Source: Pseudomonadota bacterium (GTDB lineage: Bacteria > Pseudomonadota > Gammaproteobacteria > Acidiferrobacterales > Acidiferrobacteraceae). From it: a stretch of DNA of 41,188 nt. Every line of letters starts with the position of its first letter. The first letter of the stretch is position 1. The translations under genes and the position numbers were made by a program. Positions 15,565 to 26,553 of the stretch are shown here, one piece after another. The stretch lies in NCBI GenBank assembly GCA_021841585.1, contig JAKBUS010000018.1:1-41188 (forward strand), read 5' to 3'. A model generated the notes under the pieces. That model had not been told where the DNA came from. It searched no databases and saw only the letters and a program-made list of their open reading frames with translations.

Positions 15565-16755
15565 AGAGGGTTCGGGCGCGCATGCGACGATGCGGTTTTT
15601 GCCCTGGGCCTTGGCCTGATACATGCGTTTGTCGGCGAGCGCGACCAGTGCCTGCCAGTGCGTCACGCCGTCCGCGCGCCATTCCGTGATGCCGATGCTG
15701 AAGGTAAGGGGTGTGCCGTCCGGCCGTGGCAGCGCGGGTAGGCGGTGGCGGATCAGGTGGTCGGCGCGCTGGCAATCCGTGTAGGGCAGCACTAGCACGA
15801 ATTCCTCCCCACCCCACCGCAGGAGGGCGTCACTCTTGCGCAATGTCGCGTGCCAGGCCTGCGCGGCCTCCTTGAGCAGCCGGTCCCCGTTCTCATGGCC
15901 TGCCGTGTCGTTGACCCGCTTGAAGTCGTCGAGATCCACGAAGGCAAGGGCCAGCGGATAGCCATGGCGCTGCGCCAGCGCGAACTGCAGGGCAATGAGC
16001 TCATTCCCGCTGCCGCGATTCAGGGCCCCGGTCAATGGGTCGATTACGGATGTCGCAAACAGTGAGCGAAGGATCTGGAGCTGGCTTATCGCCGATAGGC
16101 CGCCGACCGCGCCCACGAGTGCGAGCAGCCAGAGTATCGCCGCGGCGTCGAGGGTCGGCATCATGAAGGCATCGTGATCCACGACCGGGATGGCAAAGAC
16201 CACGAGCAGCGGCAGCGCAAGCGCGCTCAGTTCTCGTGCCGTCAGCGGGAAGATGCTAAGGCCGGCCATGATCATGAAGGGCAGGAATGCGTAGCCGTTG
16301 GCCATGACCGCACCGAAGGGATTCAGGGGCGCGTGCGCCAGAAGCGCGCGCGCGAAGAGATAGAGCGCCGCGGGTATGAGAAACAGCAAGGCCAGGGCGC
16401 CGTGGGCCTGCTTGAGTCTCGTGGCGTGGCGGGAACGCATGGCCAGCACGGTGAGGCCCACGCTCGCGACGATGCGCCCCAACGCCAGGGGCCTCCAGAT
16501 CGACTCGGGAAAGACCAGCGCGTCCATGGGTATCCACAGTGGCGTGAGTATGGCAAACAGCATCGCCATGAGCCGCATGCGCGACAGTATGAGGCGCGCG
16601 CGTTGGTGATCGAACATCATGGGGTGTTGTCGCGCGCTCAGGAGGTCGGCCAGCGCGCCCGGATGCATGGGAAAGAAGCCATAAAGGAAACGGATCCATC
16701 CGGCGATGGGATCGCCATCCGCGGGCCCCGTCTCCGGCTGATGCCCCTCATGCAT
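15556..16755 (-). CDS. Membrane-bound diguanylate cyclase (GGDEF domain)
   Basis: From the ATG at 16755 the protein has 399 residues: a hydrophobic N-terminal half with about five to six TM helices and a C-terminal GGDEF domain. Catalytic landmarks are DPLTGALNRG, AFVDLDDFKRVND with the metal Asp, RWGGEEFVLVLP (a GGEEF active site, compatible with cyclase activity) and DKRMYQAKAQGKNR at the end. No EAL domain and no clear RxxD inhibitory site were seen. The open frame continues 77 codons upstream with an Arg/Pro-rich text unlike a protein start, so that part was left out. The signal sensed by the membrane region is unknown. Confidence 0.87.
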   Translation of the reverse strand: MHEGHQPETGPADGDPIAGWIRFLYGFFPMHPGALADLLSARQHPMMFDHQRARLILSRMRLMAMLFAILTPLWIPMDALVFPESIWRPLALGRIVASVGLTVLAMRSRHATRLKQAHGALALLFLIPAALYLFARALLAHAPLNPFGAVMANGYAFLPFMIMAGLSIFPLTARELSALALPLLVVFAIPVVDHDAFMMPTLDAAAILWLLALVGAVGGLSAISQLQILRSLFATSVIDPLTGALNRGSGNELIALQFALAQRHGYPLALAFVDLDDFKRVNDTAGHENGDRLLKEAAQAWHATLRKSDALLRWGGEEFVLVLPYTDCQRADHLIRHRLPALPRPDGTPLTFSIGITEWRADGVTHWQALVALADKRMYQAKAQGKNRIVACAPEPSKN

Positions 16756-17004
16756 GATCTGCCCCGTCGATCGTTGGCGCGCCCGCCCGCCCTTGCGGTC
16801 GCCGCGCACCTGGCGCCGGATTGGGCGCGTGGACCCCGACCGTGGCCGGCATGCGCGTATGTGAAAGTACGGAGGTAGGTCCTGATCGGTGGGGCGTGGT
16901 GACTTTGGGGCCGGGTGGCGGGGGCCCACACTCGTCCGGTCTTGTCTCCCTGCCTGTCCCGGGGCGCCCGCGCACATGGCATTCACGCGTGGGTGAGAAG
17001 ATCG

Positions 17005-17712
17005 TCATTCAGGCGGGTGCCTGTCTCTCGTCGTCGATGCCAGACCGCGGGCGCGCGCCAAGGTCTGAATGAGGATGTGGCCCGCGGCCTCGGCGGTGGC
17101 GGCGTAGCTTATCACCCCGTTTTCATGGCCACCCATGACCAGAAGCCCGCTTGCGCGACCATCGGGCAGGGCCAGGAGGGCCTGGACCTCGCGGGCCATG
17201 CCGGGCGTTCCATAGGGCACGCGCGGGTCCGTCGACGGAAGCCCGAGGGCATCGCCGCACGACCAGATCTCGGGGGAATGGCCATGGAATACATAATGCA
17301 CATCGGCCAGCGAGGCGTAGAAGATGGCGTGCGTCAGGGATTCCGAGGAGGGGGGCGCCGGTCCCTCGGCATCGATGCGGTTGGCGGCGAGATCCCAGCC
17401 CGTCACGAGACTGTAGTCCTTGGGTGTGAGTAAGGGTTTGTGGCCGGTCTGGGTCGCGGTGATGACAAAGCGCCCCTCGCGATCTTGCGCATCGAAGCGC
17501 TCACTTACGTTTCCAAAGCCGATCGGGCCCGCCTCCGTGAGTTCCTGCCCAATGAGCCCAAGATCAAAGAGTATCCGCCGCCAAGCCTGCAGCGTGGCCA
17601 GGCGCGCGGCCATGAGCGGTGCGCTTCGGGTGTAGTGAAGCTCGAACTTGGTGACGCCTTCGCGCGCCAAGGTCGAGGGCCCTTTCTCGCTGCCGTTCCC
17701 TAGAACTCCCAT
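17005..17712 (-). CDS. Class II aldolase/adducin-family protein
   Basis: The 235-residue protein shows the class II aldolase fold: GFGNVSERF near the N-terminal third (phosphate or carbonyl loop), the catalytic acidic region followed by HYVFHGHSPEIW with the HxH zinc ligands, and the third His in GGHENGVISYA. Members include fuculose/ribulose phosphate aldolases and methylthioribulose-1-phosphate dehydratase, and the substrate cannot be named here. The start at 17712 overlaps the upstream barrel-protein gene by 13 bp. The longer open frame to 17913 lies inside that gene in another frame and was rejected. Confidence 0.8.
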   Translation of the reverse strand: MGVLGNGSEKGPSTLAREGVTKFELHYTRSAPLMAARLATLQAWRRILFDLGLIGQELTEAGPIGFGNVSERFDAQDREGRFVITATQTGHKPLLTPKDYSLVTGWDLAANRIDAEGPAPPSSESLTHAIFYASLADVHYVFHGHSPEIWSCGDALGLPSTDPRVPYGTPGMAREVQALLALPDGRASGLLVMGGHENGVISYAATAEAAGHILIQTLARARGLASTTRDRHPPE

Positions 17713-18503
17713 CCCGCGCCCATCCCCCAGTAATGGCGGTAGCCGCCTAGCGCCCCGGATAGCCGTTGTCCGATCTCCGCATCGACCTCGATGCGTCGCG
17801 TCACGAGATACTGCACGCCCCCGTCGGTATCCCAGCCACTGCCGGCCCCCTGGGCAGTGTGGGTCTGCCCATAGACCTCGGCGTACAGCTGCCAGCGTGG
17901 ATTGATGAGCCAAGTCGCGGTGAAATCTGGATTCAGGCTCGTGTAGCGGCGCCCCTGCCGGTCATACTGACTGGTAACGCCGAGCATCAATCCGAGCGAG
18001 ATGCTCGGTGTAGGGCTGTATGCGACGATCCCATTCACGGCCGTCCCCCAGCCATCCGTGGTGCCGGACGGGTTGTGCGTCCCGGGTGCCGTGAACAGGA
18101 CCTCGCCGGTATAGATCCATCGGCGCGTATAGCCCCATTCGTGCTTGAGCCCCATGACCGCCGCACTGTAATCGGTCTCGCCGCCCCTTTCATTGCCCGC
18201 ATAGGTGGCGTTTGGCGGCAGGAACACGAATTCATTGCGATGCGGCAGGCCGAAGCGCAGCTCCGCCTGCGGGAGGTTTTGGCGGGTGCCGTCGTTCGTA
18301 TTCATGTGGGCATAGCCCATTTCCAGGATGGCGCGCCCCGGTTGCACCACGCAGGCACTGTCGGCGATGGTCGGTCGGTCGAGCTCCGCGAGCAGGCCCG
18401 AAGGGCCGCCACAAGGATTTGGGGGCGAAGACATGGTCATGGCGGATGCGGACGCTGTGAGGAGTAGCCACGGGAGTGCGATAAGAATCGATAGCGGGCG
18501 CAT
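17700..18503 (-). CDS. Outer-membrane beta-barrel protein (phenol-degradation MetA-like transporter family)
   Basis: A signal peptide (MRPLSILIALPWLLLTASASA) precedes a 245-residue beta-rich chain with alternating aromatic strands and a C-terminal aromatic end (GMGAGWEF), the usual outer-membrane insertion signal. The pattern resembles the proteobacterial transporter family related to MetA of phenol degradation (PF13557-type), but the substrate is unknown. The ATG at 18503 was chosen because it starts the signal peptide; the frame extends 23 codons upstream without a signal. It is paired leftward with the class II aldolase gene. Confidence 0.75.
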   Translation of the reverse strand: MRPLSILIALPWLLLTASASAMTMSSPPNPCGGPSGLLAELDRPTIADSACVVQPGRAILEMGYAHMNTNDGTRQNLPQAELRFGLPHRNEFVFLPPNATYAGNERGGETDYSAAVMGLKHEWGYTRRWIYTGEVLFTAPGTHNPSGTTDGWGTAVNGIVAYSPTPSISLGLMLGVTSQYDRQGRRYTSLNPDFTATWLINPRWQLYAEVYGQTHTAQGAGSGWDTDGGVQYLVTRRIEVDAEIGQRLSGALGGYRHYWGMGAGWEF

Positions 18504-18715
18504 GGCGTCTTGTCTTTGGGTGGATGTTGTGTGAGTCTCGAAACCGGCGAATGATATAGCAACAACGATCACTTTTCATTACAGTCGATGATGGTACAGA
18601 CGGCAAGCGAAATTATCGGGGCGCGGTCACGGCCTGCGGGATTCCGGGTCACCCGCTGTCTTGATATCTGGACCTGCCCTGGTGCGAGCCGGCCTTGCCG
18701 GACAAGGATGACACG

Positions 18716-19108
18716 ATGAGCGAGGATTTGGTGCAGGCGGCGTCGCCTTACGGCTGTGACGAGACCGTGGAGCGTCTGAAGGCGGCGGTTGCCGTGGCGC
18801 CCATGGGTCTCGTGGCGCACATCAACGGGCAGGCTAATGCCGCCAAGAAGGGCCTTACCGTCGACTGCGATCAGATATTGGAGATCTTCCGGCCCGACTT
18901 TGCGGTGCGCGTATGGGTGGCGCGCAAGGAGGCGGGGCTCGATATCCCGTTGCGCCTCCATATCTATGTCCGGGGTGGCCAGGCGACCGTGGCGTATCGC
19001 CGGCCTTCGCGCGTATTTGCGCCCTACGGTCACCCCGATCTCGATACCCTGGGTGCCGAACTCGACACGCTCTTCGCCGGAATCGTCGAACGCGCGCTGG
19101 CCTCCTGA
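18716..19108 (+). CDS. DUF302-family protein
   Basis: The 130-residue protein matches the DUF302 fold: SPYGCDETVERLKAAVAV at the N-terminus, a GLVAHINGQANAAKKGL core and the LRLHIYVRGGQATVAYRRPS strand pair. These proteins are often found in sulfur-oxidising and metal-exposed bacteria, with unknown function. The start at 18716 follows AAGGATG at 18704; an ATG at 18695 in the same frame is an alternative. It is divergent from the outer-membrane barrel gene across 212 bp in which I see no convincing promoter. Confidence 0.75.
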   Translation: MSEDLVQAASPYGCDETVERLKAAVAVAPMGLVAHINGQANAAKKGLTVDCDQILEIFRPDFAVRVWVARKEAGLDIPLRLHIYVRGGQATVAYRRPSRVFAPYGHPDLDTLGAELDTLFAGIVERALAS

Positions 19109-19228
19109 GCGCCTGCGCGCCGCGGGAGGGGGGCCGCTTGCCGGATGATTTGATGCGGGTGTCTAAAGGTGCCTGGGAGTGCCTTAGGCCATGCGCCACA
19201 ATGATGTCTGGCCTCCGAGGGTTCATCA

Positions 19229-20443
19229 ATGATTTTTCCTGTTTTCATAACCCTTTATAGTCTGGCTCATATCTTCATCTGGCACGTCCTCGTGGCCGAT
19301 CTCGGGCTATCGCTGCCTGGGCGCGTGGGTCTCGGGGTGGCGCTGGCGGGTCTCGGGCTTACCCCGTTCCTGGCCCGGCGCCTGGATCGCCGGGGATTCG
19401 AGCGGTGGGGCCGGGTGTTTTCCTGGATCGGCTACACCTGGGCCGGCCTGGTCCTGCTGTTTGTCATGGTGCGGCTTGCTGTGGATCTGGCATTGGCAAT
19501 TTCGTTCATGCTGGCCGGCGCCCCCCGTGCGCCCGCGAGACCCCTGTCGCTCGCGCTCTCCCTTGGCCTTACCGTGGCGCTGGCGCTCTATGCCTTTATC
19601 GAGCGTTCGCGCCTTCGCGTCGAGATGGTCGACATACCGACCACAAAGGATGTCGGCCCCTCCGGGGTGCTGTGCATAGCCCAGGTCTCGGATGTGCATA
19701 TAGGGTCCATGAATGGGCGTCGGCGCATCCAGACGCTTCTTAGGAGGCTTAGCGACCATGATCCCGATGTCGTGGTGTCGACTGGCGACCTGATCGATTC
19801 CCGGGCCGGCCTTGCGGTGCCCGTGACCGAGGCCTTGTCGGCCTTGAATCCGCGCCTCGGAAAGTTCGCGGTCATCGGCAATCACGAGTGCTACGCGGGC
19901 CTTGCGCCCGCGCTCGCATTCATGGAGCGCTGCGGTTTCATCGTGCTGCGTAATCGTGCGGTGATCGTCTCCGGCCTGCAGATCGCCGGCGTGGATGACC
20001 CGGCGGCCGGCCGGCTTGGTGAGTCGGCGAAAAACGAGGTGCGGGTCCTGCGCGGGCTGTCGGACGAGGTCTTTACGGTGCTGCTCAAGCATCGCCCCGA
20101 GGTGTTACCCGGCGCGGAGACGCGTTTCGACCTGCAGCTGTCCGGGCATACTCATAAGGGTCAGATTTTCCCCTTTGGTTTCCTGACCCGCCTCTACTAT
20201 CCGGCGCATGCCGGGCTTTTTCGGCTGGCGCGCGCCTCCTATCTGTATGTGAGCCGCGGAACCGGGGCCTGGGGGCCGCCATTCCGTTTGCTCGCGCCGC
20301 CCGAGATCACGCTCTTTCGGGTGGGACCGGGACGTCCCGACCCCGGAGGGAAGGCCGTCCCGGCCGCGTCTTTCGGTCCGGCGGGCGCCGGGGAGGCGCC
20401 CCCCTCAGTTACCGTGACCGCCTTCAGTGATCGGCGTTCCTAG
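19229..20443 (+). CDS. Membrane-anchored metallophosphoesterase (calcineurin-like)
   Basis: The 404-residue protein has about four N-terminal TM helices (residues 1-130) followed by a cytoplasmic or periplasmic calcineurin-like domain. The two-metal site motifs are complete and in order: VSDVHIG, STGDLIDS, IGNHECY, LLKHRPE and LSGHTHKGQ. This matches the YaeI/YkuE-like branch with an extra membrane region. The substrate may be a lipid or nucleotide phosphodiester but cannot be assigned. A GAGGG lies 9 nt before the ATG. The stop overlaps the convergent REC-kinase gene by 4 bp. Confidence 0.85.
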   Translation: MIFPVFITLYSLAHIFIWHVLVADLGLSLPGRVGLGVALAGLGLTPFLARRLDRRGFERWGRVFSWIGYTWAGLVLLFVMVRLAVDLALAISFMLAGAPRAPARPLSLALSLGLTVALALYAFIERSRLRVEMVDIPTTKDVGPSGVLCIAQVSDVHIGSMNGRRRIQTLLRRLSDHDPDVVVSTGDLIDSRAGLAVPVTEALSALNPRLGKFAVIGNHECYAGLAPALAFMERCGFIVLRNRAVIVSGLQIAGVDDPAAGRLGESAKNEVRVLRGLSDEVFTVLLKHRPEVLPGAETRFDLQLSGHTHKGQIFPFGFLTRLYYPAHAGLFRLARASYLYVSRGTGAWGPPFRLLAPPEITLFRVGPGRPDPGGKAVPAASFGPAGAGEAPPSVTVTAFSDRRS

Positions 20444-21615
20444 GTCGCCTGTTGGGCGGTCATGCCGGGTTCGGCGAGGATGGCGTCATGCTCAGGCCTC
20501 GGCTTGACTGGGATACGGATCCAGAAGGTGGCGCCGCGGGCGGCATTGTTGCGCACCCCGATTTCGCCCTGATGAAGACCGATCAATTCCTTACAGATGG
20601 CAAGACCCAGTCCGGTGCTTTGCTCGTTCCCGGTGGGCTTGTTGCTGAGTGACTGGTAGGGCTGAAAAAGGCGCGCCTGGTCCTGCGCGGGAAGCCCCGG
20701 GCCTTCATCGGCCACCTCGCACACGATGCGCTCGTCCTCGATCGAGGTGGAGATCGTGATGCGGGTCTTCTGCGGACTGAACTTGATGGCGTTACCGATC
20801 AGATTGTCAAGCACCTGCAGGAGGCGCAACTCATCGGCCAGGATATGGGGCAGGCCTGGCGAGAACGTGAGGCCAAGCTCGATACCCTTACCGTGGGCGT
20901 AGCCGGAATTGTGGGCTGCGGCTTGCCGGACGATGGCGCCGAAGTCTGTGGACTGTTTCCGCAGGTGGATGTGGCCGGCGCGGATGGCGCCCATATCGAG
21001 AAGCTCGCCTATGATCTGTTGCATGTACTTCCCGGTGTCGATCAGGAGATCCAGGGCCGATTGATCGTCGGCCGACATGGGTTCGCCGCTCTGCGCCGAC
21101 AACCGGACCTGGTTTGCGACATCAAGCATGAGCATGATGGGTTTTTTCAGATCGTGGCTCGCGGTCCGCAGAAAGTGGTCGTTGACGTCCTTCAGTGTCT
21201 TTAGAGTGATCTGCGTGCGGACACGGGCCCGCACAGTGCTTGCGTCGAAGGGTTTCACGACATAATCGTTGGCCCCGTCGCGCAATGCCGTCACGATATT
21301 CGCGCTATCGGATGACCCCGAGATGATAATAACCGGGAGGTTCAGGGGCGAGCGTTCGGCGCGGATGGTATTCAGCAGGCTCAGGCCATTGATGGTGCCT
21401 GGGAGGTGGAGGTCGAGCAGGATGAGGTCGAAGTCCATGGCCGCAAGCTTCTCGACCGCCTCGTGGCCGTCGCCCGCGAGTTGCACCGTATAGCCGTCAC
21501 GCTTCAGGCCGATGGCAAGCCCGGCGCGCAGTCCATCGTCGTCGTCCACGACAAGTATCCGCCGTTGCGGCGCATCACTGCGCTCGCCGCTCGTTTCGGG
21601 CACCACCTTACTCAT
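20440..21615 (-). CDS. Response-regulator/histidine-kinase fusion (REC-HisKA-HATPase)
   Basis: The 391-residue soluble protein starts with a receiver domain (RRILVVDDDDG, phospho-acceptor D68 in LILLDLHLPG, KPFDAS) and continues into a HisKA-like helix pair with H154 (RTASHDLKKPIM) and an HATPase domain (DNLIGNAIKFSP, VADEGPGLP, STGLGLAICKEL). The REC domain being N-terminal means kinase output is set by an upstream phospho-signal, as in phosphorelay hubs. There is no TM segment. The ATG at 21615 was chosen; the open frame runs 104 codons further upstream but without family similarity. No partner regulator is adjacent, so its pathway is unknown. Confidence 0.87.
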   Translation of the reverse strand: MSKVVPETSGERSDAPQRRILVVDDDDGLRAGLAIGLKRDGYTVQLAGDGHEAVEKLAAMDFDLILLDLHLPGTINGLSLLNTIRAERSPLNLPVIIISGSSDSANIVTALRDGANDYVVKPFDASTVRARVRTQITLKTLKDVNDHFLRTASHDLKKPIMLMLDVANQVRLSAQSGEPMSADDQSALDLLIDTGKYMQQIIGELLDMGAIRAGHIHLRKQSTDFGAIVRQAAAHNSGYAHGKGIELGLTFSPGLPHILADELRLLQVLDNLIGNAIKFSPQKTRITISTSIEDERIVCEVADEGPGLPAQDQARLFQPYQSLSNKPTGNEQSTGLGLAICKELIGLHQGEIGVRNNAARGATFWIRIPVKPRPEHDAILAEPGMTAQQAT

Positions 21616-21856
21616 CTGGCATCGTCCGGTATGGGTCTGTTTCGTTTCTAAAAGAATAGCCGAGGCTGCTTGTCTGACAAGGCACTTTAAGTCCCGCGCT
21701 GCGGCGCGGCCTGTGCGCGCCTTGCCGGTGTTCCGCCCGGTGCCGCGTCCCCACAAGGATGGGGCGTCATTGTGATCCGCCGCATGGTCCGATGAGGTCG
21801 CCGTAAGCTTGGGGTCGTCTCTTCCTACTGTATTGATAGGCAACATAAATATATTT

Positions 21857-21872
21857 CGGCACGTGATTTGCT
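21857..21872 (+). promoter_or_regulatory. Sigma-54 promoter for the first kdp operon
   Basis: CGGCACGTGATTTGCT has GG (21858-21859) and GC (21870-21871) at the exact 10-base spacing and a perfect TTGC -12 box. Transcription would start near 21883, giving a leader of about 38 nt before the small membrane ORF. The 305-bp gap 21616-21920 holds this promoter on a locally AT-rich stretch. I saw neither a KdpE-type T-rich repeat nor a c-di-AMP riboswitch there. Confidence 0.7.
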
Positions 21873-21920
21873 TAAAGAATGGCGCGGGGCTGTCCCGCTC
21901 ATCTTGGGAGAGACGTGCCG

Positions 21921-22013
21921 ATGGCATGGGTGTATTTCGGCGTGATTGTCGTGTTCTTTGCCGCCTCGATCGGGTTTACCGCGCTCCTCGAGCGCCTGCG
22001 GAGGGGGCCATGA
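21921..22013 (+). CDS. Small membrane protein preceding KdpF (30 aa)
   Basis: ATG at 21921 preceded by GGGAGAG (21906-21912) opens a 30-codon ORF, MAWVYFGVIVVFFAASIGFT continuing to a basic LLERLRRGP tail. It is one hydrophobic helix with a positively charged C-terminus. Its stop overlaps the kdpF start (ATGA at 22010-22013), so it is translated with the operon. The second kdp operon has an equivalent ORF at 26847-26954, which supports a real gene. A role as an accessory peptide of the Kdp complex is inference. Confidence 0.65.
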   Translation: MAWVYFGVIVVFFAASIGFTALLERLRRGP

Positions 22014-22102
22014 GCGTCTTCATCTGGGTGGGGCTGGCCCTGGGGTTAGGCCTATTTGTCTATCTTTTCGTGTTTTTGCTGAATCCGGAGCGCTTTCTAT
22101 GA
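22010..22102 (+). CDS. kdpF: KdpF-like small subunit of the potassium ATPase, copy 1
   Basis: A 30-residue single-helix peptide (MSVFIWVGLALGLGLFVYLF then VFLLNPERFL) has the KdpF pattern of a hydrophobic helix followed by a short NPERF-type tail. Its start overlaps the preceding small ORF and its stop overlaps kdpA by 4 bp, giving a chain of ATGA junctions. KdpF stabilises the KdpABC complex in the inner membrane. Confidence 0.8.
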   Translation: MSVFIWVGLALGLGLFVYLFVFLLNPERFL

Positions 22103-23856
22103 CCTCGCCTGTCGAGACTCTGATCGCCATGCTGGCGGTCACTATCCTGTTGGGCCTGCCGCTCGGGGCCTACATGGCCCGCGTCTATGGTGGCGAGATC
22201 TTCTGGGCGACGCGCGCCCTAGGGCCCGTCGAGCGCCTTTTCTATCGCTTGGCGGGCATCCATCCAGATGACGAGATGGATTGGAAGCGCTACGCCATAG
22301 CACTACTGATCTTCAATCTCCTAGGCATAGTGTTTCTTTACGGTCTCTTGCTGTGGCAATACGGGCTCCCGCTCAATCCCGAACATTTTGCCGATGTCAC
22401 GCATGCGCTGGCCTTCAACACCGCCGCGAGCTTTGTCACCAATACCAATTGGCAGGCCTACGGTGGCGAGTCGACGATGAGTTATCTGTCGCAGATGCTG
22501 GGCCTGGCCGTGCAGAACTTCCTGTCGGCAGCCACCGGTATCGTCATTGTGGTCGCCCTCATCCGCGGCATCGTTCGCGCAAAGAGTCGTCATCTCGGCA
22601 ACTTCTGGGTCGACATGACGCGCACCGTCCTCTATGTCCTGTTGCCCCTGGCGGTCATTCTTGGGCTCATGCTTCTGGAGCAGGGTGCCCCCCAGACCTT
22701 GGGCGCTTATGTTGAGGCGCATCTGATCGCGCCGTTTACAAGCGGCAAGGTGCATGTCACCCATCAAACCATCGCCTTGGGTCCGGTGGCCTCGCAGGAA
22801 GCGATCAAACAGCTCGGCAATAATGGCGGGGGCTTCTTTAACGCCAATTCCGCGCATCCCTTCGAGAATCCGACGGCGTTCACGAATTATCTGGAAATGA
22901 TCGCGATGATCTTTATCCCGACCGCGCTCGTGTTCATGTTCGGTCACATGGTCAAGGATCGTCGCCAGAGCACCATGATCCTGTCGGCCATGTTGGTGCT
23001 GTTCGTGCCCCTGGCGTTGGCGAGCATGCATTATGATCTGGCTGCGAACCCCTTGTTCCACGGCCTTGCGGTAAGCCAGGCCCATATGGCCACCAACGCC
23101 GGGGGCGGCGATATGGTGGGCGTCGAGGACCGCTTCGGGGCTGGGAACTCGGCGCTCTTTGGCAGCGTGGCCACCGCGACCTCGACGGGTGCCGCAAACA
23201 GTGCCTATGACTCCTTCATGCCCCTTTCCGGTCTCGTCAATCTCTTTTTCATGCAACTTGGCGAGACGGCGTTCGGGGGCGTGGGCTCAGGCCTTGCGAC
23301 CATGTTGGCCTTCGTCATCTTCGCCGTATTCCTGGGTGGCCTTATGATCGGCCGCACCCCGGAGTATCTCGGCAAGAAGATCGAGTCCTTCGAGATCAAG
23401 ATGGTGTCGTTGTCGATCCTCGTGATGCCCTTGCTGGTCCTGATCGGCACGGCGGTCGCGACGGCGTTGGCCGCCGGGCGCGCCGGGACGTTCAATCCCG
23501 GGGCGCATGGTTTCAGCGAGATCCTCTACGCCTTCACTAGCGCCTCGAATAATAACGGCAGCGCCTTCGGGGGCCTGAGCGCCGATACCACCTTCTATAA
23601 CGTGGCGACGGGTCTTTGCATGCTGATCGGGCGCTATTGGAGTTATCTGCCGTTGCTGGCCCTGGGCGGGTCGCTGGCCGCTAAGCAAAGGCTCCCGGCG
23701 TCCGCCGGCACGCTCGGCGCCCACGGGCCGCTGTTCGTGAGTCTGGTGGTGGGTGTGATCCTGCTCGTCGGGGCCTTGAACTTCTTCCCGGCCCTGGGGC
23801 TTGGACCGATCGCCGAGCAACTGACCCACATACACGCGCTTGCCGCGTCGAAATAA
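22099..23856 (+). CDS. kdpA: Potassium-transporting ATPase subunit KdpA, copy 1
   Basis: The 585-residue potassium channel-like subunit has about ten TM helices and four selectivity-filter segments: NTNWQAYGGEST, GNNGGGFFNANSAHPFENPT, FGGVGSGL and NNNGSAFGGL. The start at ATG 22099 (overlapping the kdpF stop) was chosen; the frame is open further upstream only because of a frame shared with the small ORFs. Filter segment 2 reads GNNGGG where copy 2 reads GTNGGG. It is the K+ binding and entry subunit of a high-affinity P-type pump. Copy 2 (27035-28783) is clearly homologous but diverged along its whole length. Confidence 0.95.
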   Translation: MTSPVETLIAMLAVTILLGLPLGAYMARVYGGEIFWATRALGPVERLFYRLAGIHPDDEMDWKRYAIALLIFNLLGIVFLYGLLLWQYGLPLNPEHFADVTHALAFNTAASFVTNTNWQAYGGESTMSYLSQMLGLAVQNFLSAATGIVIVVALIRGIVRAKSRHLGNFWVDMTRTVLYVLLPLAVILGLMLLEQGAPQTLGAYVEAHLIAPFTSGKVHVTHQTIALGPVASQEAIKQLGNNGGGFFNANSAHPFENPTAFTNYLEMIAMIFIPTALVFMFGHMVKDRRQSTMILSAMLVLFVPLALASMHYDLAANPLFHGLAVSQAHMATNAGGGDMVGVEDRFGAGNSALFGSVATATSTGAANSAYDSFMPLSGLVNLFFMQLGETAFGGVGSGLATMLAFVIFAVFLGGLMIGRTPEYLGKKIESFEIKMVSLSILVMPLLVLIGTAVATALAAGRAGTFNPGAHGFSEILYAFTSASNNNGSAFGGLSADTTFYNVATGLCMLIGRYWSYLPLLALGGSLAAKQRLPASAGTLGAHGPLFVSLVVGVILLVGALNFFPALGLGPIAEQLTHIHALAASK

Positions 23857-23871
23857 TCTCAAGGAGAAAGC

Positions 23872-25947
<2,076 letters not shown>

Positions 25948-25955
25948 GAGGAGTC

Positions 25956-26549
25956 ATGGCGGCACGCGATATGCGCGCGGCGGTCGTATTGTTTCTTGTT
26001 CTCACGGTCGTGACCGGGCTTATGTACCCGCTCGCCATGACCGGCATAGGCCAGGTCCTGTTTCCGCGCCAGGCCAACGGATCGTTGATACGCGTTCATG
26101 GCCGGGTCGTGGGATCGGCCCTCATCGGGCAATATTTCCGCGGTCCGGGCCTGTTCTGGAGCCGTCCGTCGGCGACCTCACCTACGCCCTACGACGCCGA
26201 GGCCTCGAGTGCGTCTAACCTGGGCCCTGACAATGCCCTGCTGCGCAAGCACGTGGCGGCGCGGGTGGCGGCGCTACGCAAGGCCGACCCGAAGGAGAGG
26301 GGGCCGATACCGATCGATCTCGTCACCTCATCGGGCTCGGGGCTCGATCCCGACATCAGCGTCGCCGCCGCACGCTATCAGGTGGCGCGCGTGGCGCGCG
26401 CCACCAAGATCCCCAAGGCACGGCTTGACGCGCTCATCAAGCGCTACACCACGCCGCGTTCGCTCGGTTTCCTGGGCGAGCCCGTGGTCAACGTGGTCAA
26501 GCTAAACCTCGCCTTGTGGGGCATGGATGGCGGCCATTTCCGACGATAA
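25956..26549 (+). CDS. kdpC: Potassium-transporting ATPase subunit KdpC, copy 1
   Basis: The 197-residue subunit has one N-terminal TM helix (LFLVLTVVTGLMYPLAMTGI) and the KdpC hallmarks QANGSLI, SASNLGPDN and TSSGSGLDPDIS. The ATG at 25956 was preferred to one at 25938 because AGGAGGAG lies directly upstream and the other would place the start inside kdpB. KdpC is thought to act as a chaperone for nucleotide binding or complex assembly. Confidence 0.94.
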   Translation: MAARDMRAAVVLFLVLTVVTGLMYPLAMTGIGQVLFPRQANGSLIRVHGRVVGSALIGQYFRGPGLFWSRPSATSPTPYDAEASSASNLGPDNALLRKHVAARVAALRKADPKERGPIPIDLVTSSGSGLDPDISVAAARYQVARVARATKIPKARLDALIKRYTTPRSLGFLGEPVVNVVKLNLALWGMDGGHFRR

Positions 26550-26553
26550 GCGT

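Noticed and set aside
21616-21920. c-di-AMP riboswitch or KdpE-type T-rich site upstream of kdp
   Set aside because: I looked for the conserved riboswitch core and a T-rich KdpE box and found neither; the sigma-54 element explains the region better.
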